Assembly: GCA_963457665.1 (NCBI GenBank)
Contig: OY735207.1
Coordinates: 60,574,844 to 60,638,843, forward strand
Direction of reading: 5' to 3'
DNA length: 64,000 nucleotides
From: Thysanoteuthis rhombus
Taxonomy: Eukaryota > Mollusca > Cephalopoda > Oegopsida > Thysanoteuthidae
A program made the translations under genes and the position numbers. Each line of letters opens with the position of its first letter. Within the stretch, counting starts at the first letter, position 1. Shown piece after piece: positions 34,964 to 47,015 of the stretch. The notes beneath the pieces were generated by a model, which did no database searches, was not told the origin of the DNA, and saw only the letters and a program-made list of their open reading frames with translations.

Positions 34964-35100
34964 ATTAATATTTTTTCAGTAGTTTATTACAGATTGTACA
35001 GTCTGTTCTACTTGAAAAAAAGATTCAAATGAACCTTATACTTGAAAATCTTTTTCTGTGAAACAGAATGTACAATCTGAACCATTAAAAAATATTCATT
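34964..35100. repeat. Foldback element with about 55-base inverted arms
   Basis: ATTAATATTTTTTCAGTAG, CAGATTGTACAGTCTGTTCTAC and AAAAAGATT (34964-35025) reappear inverted at 35046-35099 as AATCTTTTTCTGTG, CAGAATGTACAATCTG and ATTAAAAAATATTCATT. The loop is about 20 bases. This is a MITE-like or hairpin element. Confidence 0.75.
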
Positions 35101-37284
35101 TATATATATATAGTTCTTTTTTGTCTCTGTGTGCGTCGAAGGCTCTTTTAGCAATGTTAGCTTAATTGGGCAAAATGAAAGAATTCACAATTAGGATCGA
35201 ACTCAATACTCAAGAGGGTTGATGTGTCAGATGAGCTTGCTAACTATCATATTATGATATAGTACGATATCTATCTATATCTATCTATCTGGAGAAAGAA
35301 AGAGAAGGGGTGGGCAGATTGATTGATTGCAGAAAAGGCTTTACAAAGATGATCTGAGGGGTTGAGATAGTCACTTGGGATACAAGCCGCCTTTGAGTTG
35401 TATATCAAATAGGTGAAGAACTACATCAATATGTTTAACCAATTCTGCACCTGAAAGATAAAGCCACGTTGTTACTTCATCGCCAGCAATTCCCGCTGAC
35501 TTGCTCGGTCGAGGCCGTCCTTATGATGACGTCTACTCAAACGTGTCAAATTCCCAGCATCTCCTCGCGTGGAAAATATCATGTAAAGTGAGACTAGCGG
35601 CCCAGTCAGGTGATGAACCCCAGGGCGGAGTCGAAGCATATATTACGTGCAGTGTATTAACTGCACCGAAGACGGTCAACGAAAATATGTACGATGCAAA
35701 AAGAATGCACAACCTTGCGTTTCTAGGTGCAATACGATACAATCCCGTTTAAATTAAAAGTTGAAAAAAAAAACACAAAAAAAACCCTGTAAGGTAGGGG
35801 TAGTTGCTTATCAGGTAATGATAACCTATGACTACTTTTGAATTTTGTGGGAATGGATCTAATGTTGTCGTCCACTCAGGCTGAACAACAAGAACATTTT
35901 ACGAGTAAAAACGACGCCCATATTCGTGCTTTTTATGTCATTTCTTTGGGCTACTTTCTTAAAAAAGTTTTTTTTTCCAAAGTTTTATTTCTCTCCTTAT
36001 GTGTAATTGTCGTATTTGTTTTCGATGTTATTCATTGTTTTTGTTGTTTAATAATATATCTGGATGTTGCTGCACTAGTGAGTTTCAGTTGCTTATGATT
36101 CTTAGAGAGAATATCTTTTTAGTATTTTTTGCAGTTTTATTTACATATTTCGTCGTTGTTTCTATGGTTCATTGTTTAACTGGGATGTTATCTATATCTG
36201 GCTTGATGAGAAGAAATTTGACGATTTGGAAAAGAAAAATTCGAGGCTAGCTATGTTTAGAATATCTCAAATTCTTTATCGGTACTTGACCTTTCGTCCT
36301 AACTTATGGCAAAGAATGGTGTGAGAAAATAATGGTACATTTACACGAAACCAAGCCTAGTTGAAATGGGGTTGCAGTTTTTTTTCCTTATGTGTCATAC
36401 AATTGTTGTATTTGTTCTTGAAGTAATATGCAGTTTTCTTTTCTTATATCTATAAGTAACTTTGCACATTTCTGTAGTAATGTCATTTCCATCATAAAGA
36501 AAACATTCTACAATGGGACTTAGCAGAATCAGTCGGGTTTCAAGACAGTTCCCATAACGACGTTATTAACTACAAAAATCCACGACTACCACGAAAAGAT
36601 ATTGTAAGAATGTTTTGCTCCATGTAACTTTAACATCGTTTTCCCATCATTCTACACCATAAGCACGGTAGATGTCCAAATTTCGGATGAAAAACGTCAG
36701 TATATTCACTGCTTTATAACTCCTGTTACTATACCTACAACTACTACAGCAGCTGATATCTTTGTAGTAACACGGAGAACAATTCCACTAAATATTCTGA
36801 GCATCTCTGATTTATCATGAATAAAGCTGGTGTATGACTTATATTCGAAGAAAAATACGCTTTTTTTTTGTTGTAATATAAAACTTTGGAATCACTTGAT
36901 GTTGAGAAGAAATTTATCCCATCAAAGACAAGGAGACATTTCTTCGGAGTAGATTCCATTTTAATTGCAATGTTAGGGGCTTCCGTGTATTTTCTTCGTT
37001 TTGTGTGCTGGTATCAAAGCATAACCGGATCCATCTAAAGGTTCTATCCTTTATTTTTTTCGTGTACATGCGCCTGTTTGCGTGTTCAGCGCTCCTAGGC
37101 GCACTGTTTTGTTGACAGACTCGAAAATTGGCATCAGTAACCCCCTAGACCCTTTCTAAAATGTTTTTGTTTTTGTTTAGAAATCAAACTTTTTGATCTT
37201 TTGAGGGCCTTATTTTGATAAGTTTATAAATAAAACCCAGTTTCTCTTGAATCTCGATGTTTGTTTTATTTTTATTTTTCAGAT
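35101..37284. other. Unique sequence, no recognised gene
   Basis: Has a short (ATCT)n at about 35268-35290 and A-rich runs near 35765. The frames at 35501-35752 (+, 83 codons) and 35533-35742 (-, 69 codons) overlap on opposite strands in a GC-richer patch and match nothing I recognise. The rest is AT-rich and T-rich. Confidence 0.5.
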
Positions 37285-37460
37285 GTTTCCAGTCGGAAAC
37301 GCCAATGATATCATAAATAATTTTATCCTGACCATATTTAACCTTCGATTGAATTCTTTCACGTTACCTCAAAATGCAACGCTACGGTTGTTCAATTATT
37401 GACTGCAACGGCGAGCTTATCCTTTCTCCATTTATGATAGTGACAATCTTGTCTGAAAAG
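37285..37460 (+). repeat. Dispersed repeat family B, copy 2
   Basis: GATGTTTCCAGTCGGAAACGCC, ATGATATCATAAATAATTTTA and ACGCTACGGTTGTTCAATTATTGACTG match the reverse complement of 49140-49300 and 21560-21760. At 48.9-49.3 kb the same family lies next to family C. Here family C follows 1.1 kb downstream in the same relative order, so B and C may be parts of one longer element. Confidence 0.7.
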
Positions 37461-37639
37461 TCTTATATAATCTGACTTATGCGTACAACCAAGAGGAATA
37501 TTAATGATATTTACGTGGTGTGTATGCTTTTTAGAGTATAGGTGTACACTCTTGCACTTAAACAGCCCTCATACACACGTATGACCGAGTGATGTTTATA
37601 TTTACTTATGTTTAAAAAAAATTGGAAGCATAAACTATG

Positions 37640-37730
37640 TAATATATATATATATATATGGATTTTTTTAATATACACCTACTTTGGTCGTATGTAGTGA
37701 TGGCTACAAGCAAAGTACGTTGTAAGTGAG

Positions 37731-37770
<40 letters not shown>

Positions 37771-37785
37771 TAGATAGATAGATTG
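37640..37785. repeat. (AT)n and (GATA)n microsatellites
   Basis: Short (AT)n at 37641-37660, then (AT)n at about 37733-37767 running into four GATA units. Confidence 0.9.
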
Positions 37786-38554
37786 ATACTTAGTGAGTGA
37801 GTTAATTGTATGTTTGCCTCCGATGCCTCCAGTCAGCGTTGCAGCCAAGGAATTCGCGTTCTGACTTTTATGACAGTCAGGAATTTCTCACTTTCGATTA
37901 ATCGGGGCAACACAGTCTTCTCTTCGACTCCTTAACATTCAATAAATTCTTTGATGCGTACAGCCGACATAGTATGTCTCCATCTGCACGCACAAAACGC
38001 ATGGATATGCATAGAATAATATCTTATTTTGCAGCATATAGAACGTTCCATCATATAAGACGCACCGCAACTTTTGCTGGCATGGTCACGGAAATCCTCC
38101 CCCACCACAGCTTCCTTCTTTTCTCCCTGATTGTCGGAGCCGTCCACGCAATCAGATTATCTTATTTTGCTCTCATCTGTTCAAACATATATCACTCCCC
38201 AGATCAGCTGGCTGTTCACATTTTCTGCATAGCACAGTAACGTTAGTAAATAAGTGATGAAGTGTACACATCCCGAGAAAGATCTTGGAAAAAAGTGCGT
38301 CTTATATGCTGTAAAATATGATAATTTGAATTTTATCTTTAGCCATCCATCTTTCTCTCTCCTTCTCTCCTTCCCCCACACACACACTATTATAATTATT
38401 ATCACCATTATCATTATTATTAATGATTTTTTGTACTCGTGAGAAATGACAGGGTTATTCATTTGTGGATCAACACTACTGAGCTCGGAGCTATTTTGTT
38501 AGTTTTTTTTATTCTTAATTATTGGAGTATCTTGATTTTAAGTTTTTTTTAAAG

Positions 38555-38660
38555 TCTCATCTCACTTCAAGCTGTTTTAATGTGTGATTATCAGACATGA
38601 AGTCTCAAAAGTTTAGATGACGTATTTTCTATTGTTACGTCATATAAGAAGGTAGCTGAG
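38555..38660 (+). repeat. Dispersed repeat family C, copy 1
   Basis: GTCTCATCTCACTTCAAGC, TGTTTTAATGTG, GAAGTCTCAAAAG and ATGACGTATTTTCTATTGTTACGTCATA match the reverse complement of 48870-48985. It contains two TGACG half-sites facing each other. 37786-38554 holds mixed unique sequence with an (ATT)-like tract at about 38389-38422 and no gene. Confidence 0.65.
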
Positions 38661-38992
38661 ATAATATCATTTGAGCAAAAATAAACAAATAAATAGACGA
38701 ACAGAAACTTATCATATAAGTTCATTATATGTTTAGATTATTACATTCATATATTTATATTTGTGTGTGTGTGTGTGTGGACAAAACGAAAAACAGTAGT
38801 ATTTAAATCAGGTTTATTATACCTACATGTTTCGTCAACGGGCTTTGTTAAGGTAGTAATCGATTTTGCAGATGAATAACGCCAATATCATATCGCGTGA
38901 GCACAGACGCTAAGTATTTAAATCACCAAGAAACTGCTTAAACTATTTTCCGTACTGTCCAATTAAAAATATTGTCGTATATCGTATTCACA

Positions 38993-39160
38993 TACTCATC
39001 ATGTTTGGTTAAGAAGAAAATTATCTTTCTATGAAAAAAATTGGTAGGGGTTGTACTCGTTTATGGGAGAAACTATAAATAGTGCCGTCCACAAATTAGT
39101 ACATCTCTACCATTTTTTGTCATAGAAAGATAATTTTCATCTCAACCAAATATGGACAGG
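38993..39160. repeat. Foldback element with about 70-base inverted arms
   Basis: Left arm: ATGTTTGGTTAAGAAG, AAAATTATCTTTCTATGA, TTGGTAGGGGTTGTACTCG (39001-39060). The right arm repeats these inverted at 39091-39153 (GTACATCTCTACCATTTTTTG, TCATAGAAAGATAATTTTCATC, CAACCAAATAT). About 25 bases lie between. Arms agree at roughly 80 percent by eye. It is MITE-like, with no transposase frame. Confidence 0.8.
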
Positions 39161-39199
39161 ATTTCATTATTTTTAGTGGAACATTACACCAATAAAAAG

Positions 39200-40364
39200 G
39201 ATATCATCAGGTTTCATTCATGACCAAACTCTATAGCATTGAAACCCTGTTGCCAAAATTTTGAATAAGTTGCTGTCCAAAAATGAGAACGTATACGCTT
39301 ACGAAACAAGTTTATTTAAAATCAATAGTTTGTGTATAAGCGCGCGTGTGTGTGTGTGTGTGTGTGTTTCTGTGTGTTTGTTTCTGTGCGTGCGTATGCA
39401 AGAAATCCATCGAGTATAATTAGGTGTTCAGGAAACATATTCTTTCCACAAAATCTAACCGACTAATGACGTCATCCAATGATGACGTATTAATTCGAGC
39501 AACCGAACAAATTTGTTTCGCAATTAATTTCAAAATTAGATTCCCGTGAACTGTTTCGTGGGAACAAGCACATTTCCTTGTCAGACCATGTAAACTTGAA
39601 CCGGAAAAGCAATTCATAGCCCCACCCCGCCGCGATTGAAATTATTTTGGGAGTCACTCTTCGATACTTATTCGCCGAATAAATAATTTTAGCTTATTAA
39701 GAATAATTAGTGAAACGTTTTGGGAACTTCCTGTGGTGTCAGGATTAGCGAGCCCATCTCACAAACCAGTTCGCACGTATAATTAGTTCGATCAAGATTG
39801 AGTACACAAATTAATGGGGCCTTGTGCCAGAATGAGCTGAGATTATCATTTTATTGGTCTTACTCCCTCTTATTGATTCTTTTTGTCATAACTTTGCGTC
39901 GATACAATTTAACCAAATTGCGTGAAATTGGAAAAGGCTTCCGAAGAAACTTGAGTTCACAATCCAAACCTGCCTTTCATGGACGTCACCTAAACTATTT
40001 CGGCCACAGAAGCTTATACGATTAAACAGAGCACAAAACTGTGCTCATTCTTGCATCCCTTCGTTTTCAAATTTTTATGTCGAATTTGGTTTCGTGAAAA
40101 CGCGAATAAATACCGGCTTCTCAAGACATTCTGGTGACAAAACTTTTTTGTAGGTGACGTATCCACTGGAATACGGCTTTCGGAAAAAATTGTGCCTTTA
40201 CGCTGGTTATATATCAGGTGCCTCCACCTAAGCTTCAGATATCACAAATATCTCTGTCTTAGCTAGTTCTTCGACATTTTTTAGAGGCGACATTCACCCA
40301 GAGAGGCGTGACCCAATTCACCGTACGCTATTTCATATCTACTTTCGGTCGGGGAAGAGGAGAC
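39200..40364. other. Unique sequence, no recognised gene
   Basis: Includes (GT)n with a CGCGCG start at about 39342-39367 and a paired TGACGTCAT/GATGACGT motif at 39466-39488. The 75-codon frame at 39798-40025 has one hydrophobic stretch but no other gene-like feature. Confidence 0.5.
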
Positions 40365-40440
40365 GGATTCATGCTTTTCCCAAAGGCATTAGTATCAGTT
40401 TTAGTCTCAGTCTGAACCTGGCTCGCCCAGTCCATTTTCT
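40365..40440 (+). repeat. Dispersed repeat family G, copy 2
   Basis: GGATTCATGCTTTTCCCAAAGGCATTAGTATCA matches GGATTCATGCCTTTCTCAAGGATATTAATGCTA at 7728-7760. Only these two diverged copies are visible. Confidence 0.45.
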
Positions 40441-40734
40441 GAGCCGACAAGCTATCGGACAGTAACATTTCCAGTGCGACTTACTGTTTTTTAAAATATG
40501 CCTTCACGACATTATCTGCCATGGTCCTGACATCTCGACGATTCAACCTGGAATTACAGGTAAATAATATAAAATACACCATTTCAAGTGCAAACGACAA
40601 GTAATTGGTTTATCGATATTTACATACATTTTATTCAGTTCGGTACAGGGATACATGGAAGTAGAAGAAATTTGAGTTGTAAGTTGTGTGGTGGGGACGG
40701 CTTGTCTGCCTTAAAAATCAGTATTTGAATTTTT

Positions 40735-40905
40735 TATTTTATTTACTGGGGCACAAACTCCTACTCTGGCACCAACGGGGAATACACAAGTATCTAACCA
40801 CGCCTTTATTCGATCTAGCCCAAAGCCACCGTACTGAAGTAGCCAGTGAGGATCGAATACATTATGCCAAAATGCTAATTAGTTAAAACAAAACAAAAAA
40901 ACAAA
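40735..40905 (-). mobile_element. tRNA-like repeat (family I), copy 1
   Basis: ACTCTGGCACC...GGGGAATACACAAGTATCTAACCACG matches ACTCTGGCACTCGTGGGAAATACTTGAGTATTTTAACCACG at 44691-44731. The minus strand of the better copy reads like a tRNA head (box A GTGGTTAAAATAC). An AAAAC-rich tract follows at about 40886-40925. Confidence 0.45.
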
Positions 40906-40914
40906 ACAAAACAA

Positions 40915-41090
40915 AAAACAAACACGCACTGATTCTATTGATGTGAGTTTGAAAATATGTAAGCTTAGCTTATCCGTGTAATTATGTTCATAAAGGTTTT
41001 CACTTTGGTCTCTGATCACCGAAGTGATCAACCTTACATAGATGTTTGCTCTTCTCGATTGCAGTCATGAGTGAAAGTCATATAAGAAAG
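40915..41090 (+). repeat. Direct repeat family E, copy 1
   Basis: GTGAGTTTGAAAATATGTAAGCTTAG, TCCGTG and a TGATCACCGAAGTGATCA palindrome end in CTCTTCTCGATTGCAG (41049-41064), a good 3' splice-site-like sequence. Copy 2 lies 667 bases downstream. An A-rich tract precedes both. 41091-41579 is unique and has no gene. Confidence 0.7.
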
Positions 41091-41579
41091 ATCTGCCACG
41101 TTGTTCAAACAAACTTTGGTAACATTTGGGAACATTTTCTCCTGAAATAAATCTATTTGTTTCCCATTGATTAAGGGAGAAGAATCATTAAAAAAAGGGA
41201 TTAAAAAAAACGACCTGAAAGAGTACGCTGATTGATTTATTTTTACTTCTAGCTACATTTTCATCGGTATCCAAAATGTCGGTATCTATTCGAGTTCCCC
41301 ATAAATTAGAGGAAGAAAATCTGCGCACGCATTAGGTAACATCGAATAATTAGAAAAAATGTTCTGGTCCTTATATTACAAATGCTTTCTTTTACGCTAC
41401 ATCTTATTTTGAGAATTGAAAAAAAGAAAAGAATCATACGACGTAGTGTGACGTGAGAAAGAAAACAATATTCCCCCTTTCTAATGAACTCTTGACCGAT
41501 TCAAATTTGATCTAAACGAAAAAGATTTAGGCATTCATATAACTGTTGACTTTTGTCGCAGTTGAAAAGTAAAAAAAAA

Positions 41580-41765
41580 CCCAAACAAACAAAAGAAAAA
41601 AACGCTGATTCTAACAATGTAAGTTTGAAAATATGTAAGCTTGGTTAATCCGTAAAAGTATGTCCATCAAGATTCTCCATTTTATTTTGTGATCGCCCAT
41701 GTGATCAGCCTTCCGTAGTTGTTTTTTTTTCGTCTTCCTTGCAGTTTGGAATGAAAATTTCTACA
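41580..41765 (+). repeat. Direct repeat family E, copy 2
   Basis: GTAAGTTTGAAAATATGTAAGCTTGG, TCCGTAAAAGTATGTCCATC and TGATCGCCCATGTGATCAGCC match copy 1. It ends in a T9 tract and CGTCTTCCTTGCAG (41731-41744), again a strong 3' splice-site-like sequence. Similarity fades soon after the AG. Confidence 0.7.
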
Positions 41766-42434
41766 GGAAAAAATGTAATTGACTCAAAAACATACAAGCA
41801 GCTCAAGATACATGTGAAAATAACTTGGAACAATTAGACCATCCCGACGACCTTAACCGACAATCGGGAGACGGTATCAATTGTCAGTTATTTACGAAGA
41901 ATCGGAATATAGACGTATTTCCAGCAGTTTCCATCAGGGTGTTTCTTTGATGTGGCACTGCTGTCGTGCCGAAAAGCATGTAATTTTTAGAAGAATTATA
42001 CGAGAATAAAGTGTGGATTTTTTTGTTCCATTTTCTCTCTTCACGTTCTTATCAAGCGTGACTTATTAGCTTGGCCAGATAATTACACGAATTCTTTGAT
42101 ATACCTTTTGAGAGGTAAAAGTGCATTTAGGAGACGGGTGAGGGCACTTGCAGATATAGCTTAGCATGGTTATGTGGGGTTCAAGGTTTCATTCGTTATG
42201 CCAGACGAAGACAGTATTTAATGTACTTTTTCACGCACTAAGAATACCTTTTCAGAAGTACAACAAATTGTATCCTCTTCGAGAAGTGTGGAACATTGTA
42301 AATAGCCCCCGACGCGCCTCTTGATGACATGCAGATACAATTACTAAGTTATTCACCGTTTATCGATAATCCACCGTTAGAAGTGGCTTGCTCTGGTCTG
42401 CCAGGCTCATGTCTCATTGATTACATCTTGAAAG

Positions 42435-42530
42435 CAGAGCCGGTCGGAACCTAGGCGGTCGCTTAGGACACTAGTGTCCTGGGGGTGTGCCCCAAACTGA
42501 ATACAAGTGGGAATACATTTTGAGCATCGC
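42435..42530. mobile_element. Possible transposon end with 16-base palindrome
   Basis: CAGAGCCGGTCGGAACCTAGGCGGTCGC resembles the ends of known hAT-like elements that start CAGAGCCGG. The perfect palindrome AGGACACTAGTGTCCT lies at 42465-42480. No matching inverted end was found, so this is at best one end of a broken element. Confidence 0.35.
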
Positions 42531-43489
42531 CTATGGCGCAGGAAACACTTGTACAAATTTCAAGTCTCACCTAGGGCTCAAATTTCAAGTCTCATCTTAC
42601 TCAGTCCCTGTTTGAAAGTGAACAATTACGTATATCATATATTTTGTCGTACTGCTAATAAAAACATTACATGATATATTCTTTCTACGGAATACGAAAC
42701 GGTACCTTTGAACTGAAAAAATAGCTCTTTCTTGAGGAGAAAAATATTATGTTTGAGATGATATGTTTTTATTCAGACTTCCTCTAGGGGAATAAAAAAT
42801 GAAATAATACGGGGGGGGGAGAGAGAGATGAATAATTGGAAAGAAAGAAAGAAGGATAGAGAAGGAAAGTAACAAATAATATAGAAAAGAAAGAAGAGAC
42901 TGAATAGAAAAAAACAAAGCCAAATTGTAAGTTAATCAGCAACTCCAAATAAAGAAGTAAAAACATATTTGTGTGAGGATATTTTTTGAAAAAAGCGGAT
43001 AAATATTCTTGTAATTATGTGAATAAACATCAGGATGTTAATGCTGGCTGTAATTCCTGACCACTGACAATCCATTTCTAGTCAATTCATAAGCAATACA
43101 TCATAGATATATAGCCCTATTTTGCCCCGATTTTTAAAGCACAACACACAGATTGAGTGCCGAAACTTGTCCCAAAATACGTAAAAAAATTCAAAATTTG
43201 GTGTTTCATTATCAGTTTTCCCCCTTATCGCCAAATGTATTTGAATCATTATTGTAGAAAACGACAAAAAAACGAAATGGATTAGTGAAGGAATAAGCAG
43301 TAAACTCAGTGGACATTAGTGAGAAAATCCAAAAACTTGCCTATGTATATCGGGTCAAAAATTTGGTCGATGCTTCAAACCTACCGTAATATTGTTTCCT
43401 ATTATTTAACGACCGCTGACATTCGAGTAACTGCGAATTTAATGTATTTGTTCAATTGATCCAACCCTTGATATTGAGGGTAATACAAC

Positions 43490-43544
<55 letters not shown>

Positions 43545-43994
43545 TGTTAAAAAAAACTGGACAGTCTATTTAATTTTTTGTTTGACGTTCCAAGGTTGGT
43601 TGTTTGAGATCTTTTGACAATCATCAGTCATTATCGGAAGAATCTGATAGTGGTATTCAAAGAGTAATCCGTACTACTTCTCATTAAAATTTTATACTTA
43701 TATTTACTGTTGTCTCTTTTAACCAGCGTAATCATGAATAAATCTGTTCAAATGTGTAACTGAAATTAACGCAACGAGCTGACGATATCATCTGCGAGCG
43801 TGGACATTACATAATTCTGCACTCTAGATGAAAAAGAATTTTAGTTTTTAGATTACATCATTTTTTTTTTCTACAAACAGTCGTCCAAATCATCTTATGA
43901 TGTTATATCGTGCAAGTGTCTTACTTTCCAATCCCTGTTAATGCAGTATGAATTCTGATGCGTTAAATATAATTATCGTGGGAAAGATCAGCTG

Positions 43995-44050
<56 letters not shown>

Positions 44051-44654
44051 GTTTTTTTTCAATTTGTAAGAATACGAAAAGGAAGAAATAGAAAACAGAT
44101 TTTATCCGCTGTTGATGATATTTAACTACAGTGCTCAATATTTGGTAGAGATATTAATATACAAAAATATGACTAACAGGGATGTATACCCTGTGAATGC
44201 CAACATTTCGAGTCTGACACACTCATCAGCAATCTGTAATACGTTTTTTTTTAATTTTCAAAATCACAAGAACGAAGAACGAAGTCTCGGTAAACACGAC
44301 AGACAAAGAATATTCTTTCAATTTTTTGGAATAGTATTTCTCGTTTTCTCACAAGAGAATGAATGCATAGAGCCAACTGATGTAAAATTCAAACGTTTTT
44401 TCTCTGATTGAGCGCTTTCGATCGCTCTAGAAATCATTATCAAGATCTTTGAAATTAGTGTTATCATTTTTCCACCATTTTTATAATCCACTCATTACAT
44501 TCATTTTGTTTGTATTTCAGTACATCATATTAATGTTTTCTTTGTTATCGAGATTTTAAAACTGGTTTTACTTCGTGGTCCATGACGTCGTAATGTACTG
44601 GTATAGAAACGTAAAGTCAACTTTAGGTTCGGAGCAGAGTTAGAAAAAAAAAAA
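42531..44654. other. AT-rich sequence with two (AT)n arrays, no recognised gene
   Basis: (AT)n arrays lie at about 43492-43542 and 43999-44048. G9 and GA tracts occur near 42811-42828. The small frames here (60-99 codons) have no family resemblance. Confidence 0.6.
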
Positions 44655-44735
44655 AAAAACAAATATTCGAAATACTGGTCTTGAACACTGAACTCTGGCA
44701 CTCGTGGGAAATACTTGAGTATTTTAACCACGAGG
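44655..44735 (-). mobile_element. tRNA-like repeat (family I), copy 2
   Basis: On the minus strand GGTTTGCCTCGTGGTTAAAATAC acts as a box A and GTGTTCAAGACC as a box B, about 50 bases apart, followed by an A16 run in plus-strand view at about 44642-44659. Related to 40735-40805. It is not a functional tRNA: no matching acceptor stem. Confidence 0.5.
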
Positions 44736-45765
44736 CAAACCACCCAAACTCAACAGTATTTATTTATTTTTTTCTGGATTTGTTAAAAAAAACCCCTAAA
44801 CGATGGATGTTACCTGCATTTTAGCGCTGAGTAGGTGTTTTGCAATTTTATGCCTGGCTGTGTGCAGAAAATGCAAGCAACTAAGTATCACTACATTACC
44901 CTCTCTGAGTTCGGTGGATCTCTCGTTCTCAACGTGTACGTGGTAGCGTATATAAATGTGAGACACATATGTGTACACCTATATACATAGAAGAATATGC
45001 ATTGCCATAAATATTGAATTACTGATGCAAATGTTCCCAGCGTAATCTTTTGCACAATGTCATGGAAATCTTAGAAGTGTCTTTGGATTTTCCAGAGCTA
45101 TTTATCGCTTGTTTAATTTGATAACCATCGGACGTCGTTTTCAAGTAGACACGGGCCTCTCCCAGGTGTTGGGATCCAAAAAGCCAACAATGTGTCATAA
45201 CCGAACTGAGATCAATTCAGCTATTTTGGAGCTAGATATAGCTATTTAGAACAAAACCTTTCTATTTTGGAGCTTGATCAATATTTTGGTGTCCAACATT
45301 CATTTGCGTTATCGTGCAAACCGTGGTATAACGATCTACGCTATAACGGGGAATGTCTGTGTTCAGGAGCAAGGAGAACAGGTTCAACTTTAAGGTAATG
45401 AAAGCAAAATCGGTCAAGATTTAAGCACTTGTCTTTTTCTTTTGACTTGACTTCAGAAAAGAATTTTTTCCGGAGAGATAGTCACTTATGATGAAAAATG
45501 GATTCGTAATTTGAATCCGGAGTGAAGTAAATAGTGAGTAGATATTTTTGTGTATGCGTGTGTATATATGTGTATGTTAGTATATGTTCGTGTGAGTATG
45601 CGTATTCTACGTATATATGTGTATTTAGGTTATATGATTGATGCAAAAATTTTTTTTGAGTTGGTAACTCTCTCTATGTGTGTACATATTTGCATGTACA
45701 CGTGCGTACTTGGAAAGACATCTTTCACCATGCTCTCTTTCCCCACCTCTATTCACCTCTCTATG

Positions 45766-45810
<45 letters not shown>

Positions 45811-46822
45811 GTGTAAGTAGATGGATCGATGGTGGACATATTGATAGAGGGATGCGGATATCAGGGCATATATGTGTACGTGTATGTACATATAGGTTTA
45901 TAAATTTGTGCATCTCTCTTGCTTGTTTTCGCGTGATAATTGAAAGTATACATGCGTTTCACTGTGCAATGCAACGTTCAAATATAATCTACATTTGGTA
46001 AGTAATACCTAAGTAAATAATACACTTTGTTGGAATTTGGCAACAATTGGAAAAACCATAATAAGCTCTCAATTGGAATGATAATAAATTTTGACTTTCT
46101 CGCAAGCTTTTAACTGCAAAACGACCAAATTATTTTCACCAAGAGTTTTACCCAGAGCCGACACCCGTATATAGTTACCCTCCTATTTAAGTGGCAAAGA
46201 GACCCCCCCTGAAAAAAAAAACGAAAAACAAAACAAAGCAAAACAACAAAAACGTTTTCTACGTGAGAAACATTGCACACATATTGTAAGACAGAAAGAA
46301 GCAAGAATTGCTGCAGTGTCAGCATAGAAAACTCGTTCAGAACCTTTTTTGCCATCTGTTGGGCAATGCACGTAAAGAAGTGTTCGTCTGTCCGTCAAGC
46401 AGATAGTTTTTCAGCCACATCAAAGATGAATTTCAGACTTGCTAGATTTATGTTGTGTTTCCCAAATCGACATCCACTAAAAAAAGTCGGTTGATGCTAA
46501 TTTCTTTATGAAGAGGCATGTACTTGAAAATTCCCACTACACAAATAAAAACATAAAGACAAGCACCTGACTGATTGGAACCAAAGGGAAGAAACAGAAA
46601 ACTTGGAATGACCTGAAAATAGGGTGTAATAGGCTGGCCCTGTCAAGATTGACAATGGATGTAGCTGCTTTCATAGTTTTTACTTCATGGATGCAAAACT
46701 ATGTACACATCTCTTTTTGCTAACAACAGCTATGTTTATTTTGTGAGAATCAATTAAGAACTTTTTAGTATATATAAGATGATTCCTTTCGACTGAAAAT
46801 ATGTATTTGTGGATTATGAAGG
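44736..46822. other. Unique sequence with GT-biased and (GA)n tracts
   Basis: GTAT/GTGT-biased sequence at about 45545-45630 and (GA)n at 45771-45806. A-rich AAAAC tract at about 46213-46255. Frames of 71-107 codons on both strands overlap one another and the GA tract. I see no gene. Confidence 0.6.
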
Positions 46823-47015
46823 GGCAGTCGTGCCAATCGTTGCTGGAACGCAAGGAATAATTACTTAAAGCCTAGCAGAAAGCCTGGAGAAAGAATAGAA
46901 ACCCTCCAAGCAACGGTATTACTGAAGATAGCTAGGATGCCGAGAAGAGTGCTCGAGTATTGTGGAGACTTGCTGTCACTCAATCTCCATTTCAAATGCT
47001 AGTCCTGTGAAGTTA
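46823..47015 (+). mobile_element. REL-endonuclease LINE, C-terminal tip (fragment 1)
   Basis: Frame-broken pieces read AVVPIVAGTQGIIT, then ETLQATVLLKIARMPRRVLEY, ending in a stop at about 47002. This is the end of a LINE polyprotein carrying a restriction-like (PD-D/ExK) endonuclease after the reverse transcriptase, of the R2/NeSL general type. There the C-terminus usually reads VIPVV.GALG and LQ..ALLGTARILR.VL. Only the last 60 codons are present, with at least one frameshift. GGAGACTTGCTGTCACTCAATC just before the stop recurs as GAGACTTGCTGTCATTCAGTT at 48721-48741. Confidence 0.6.
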
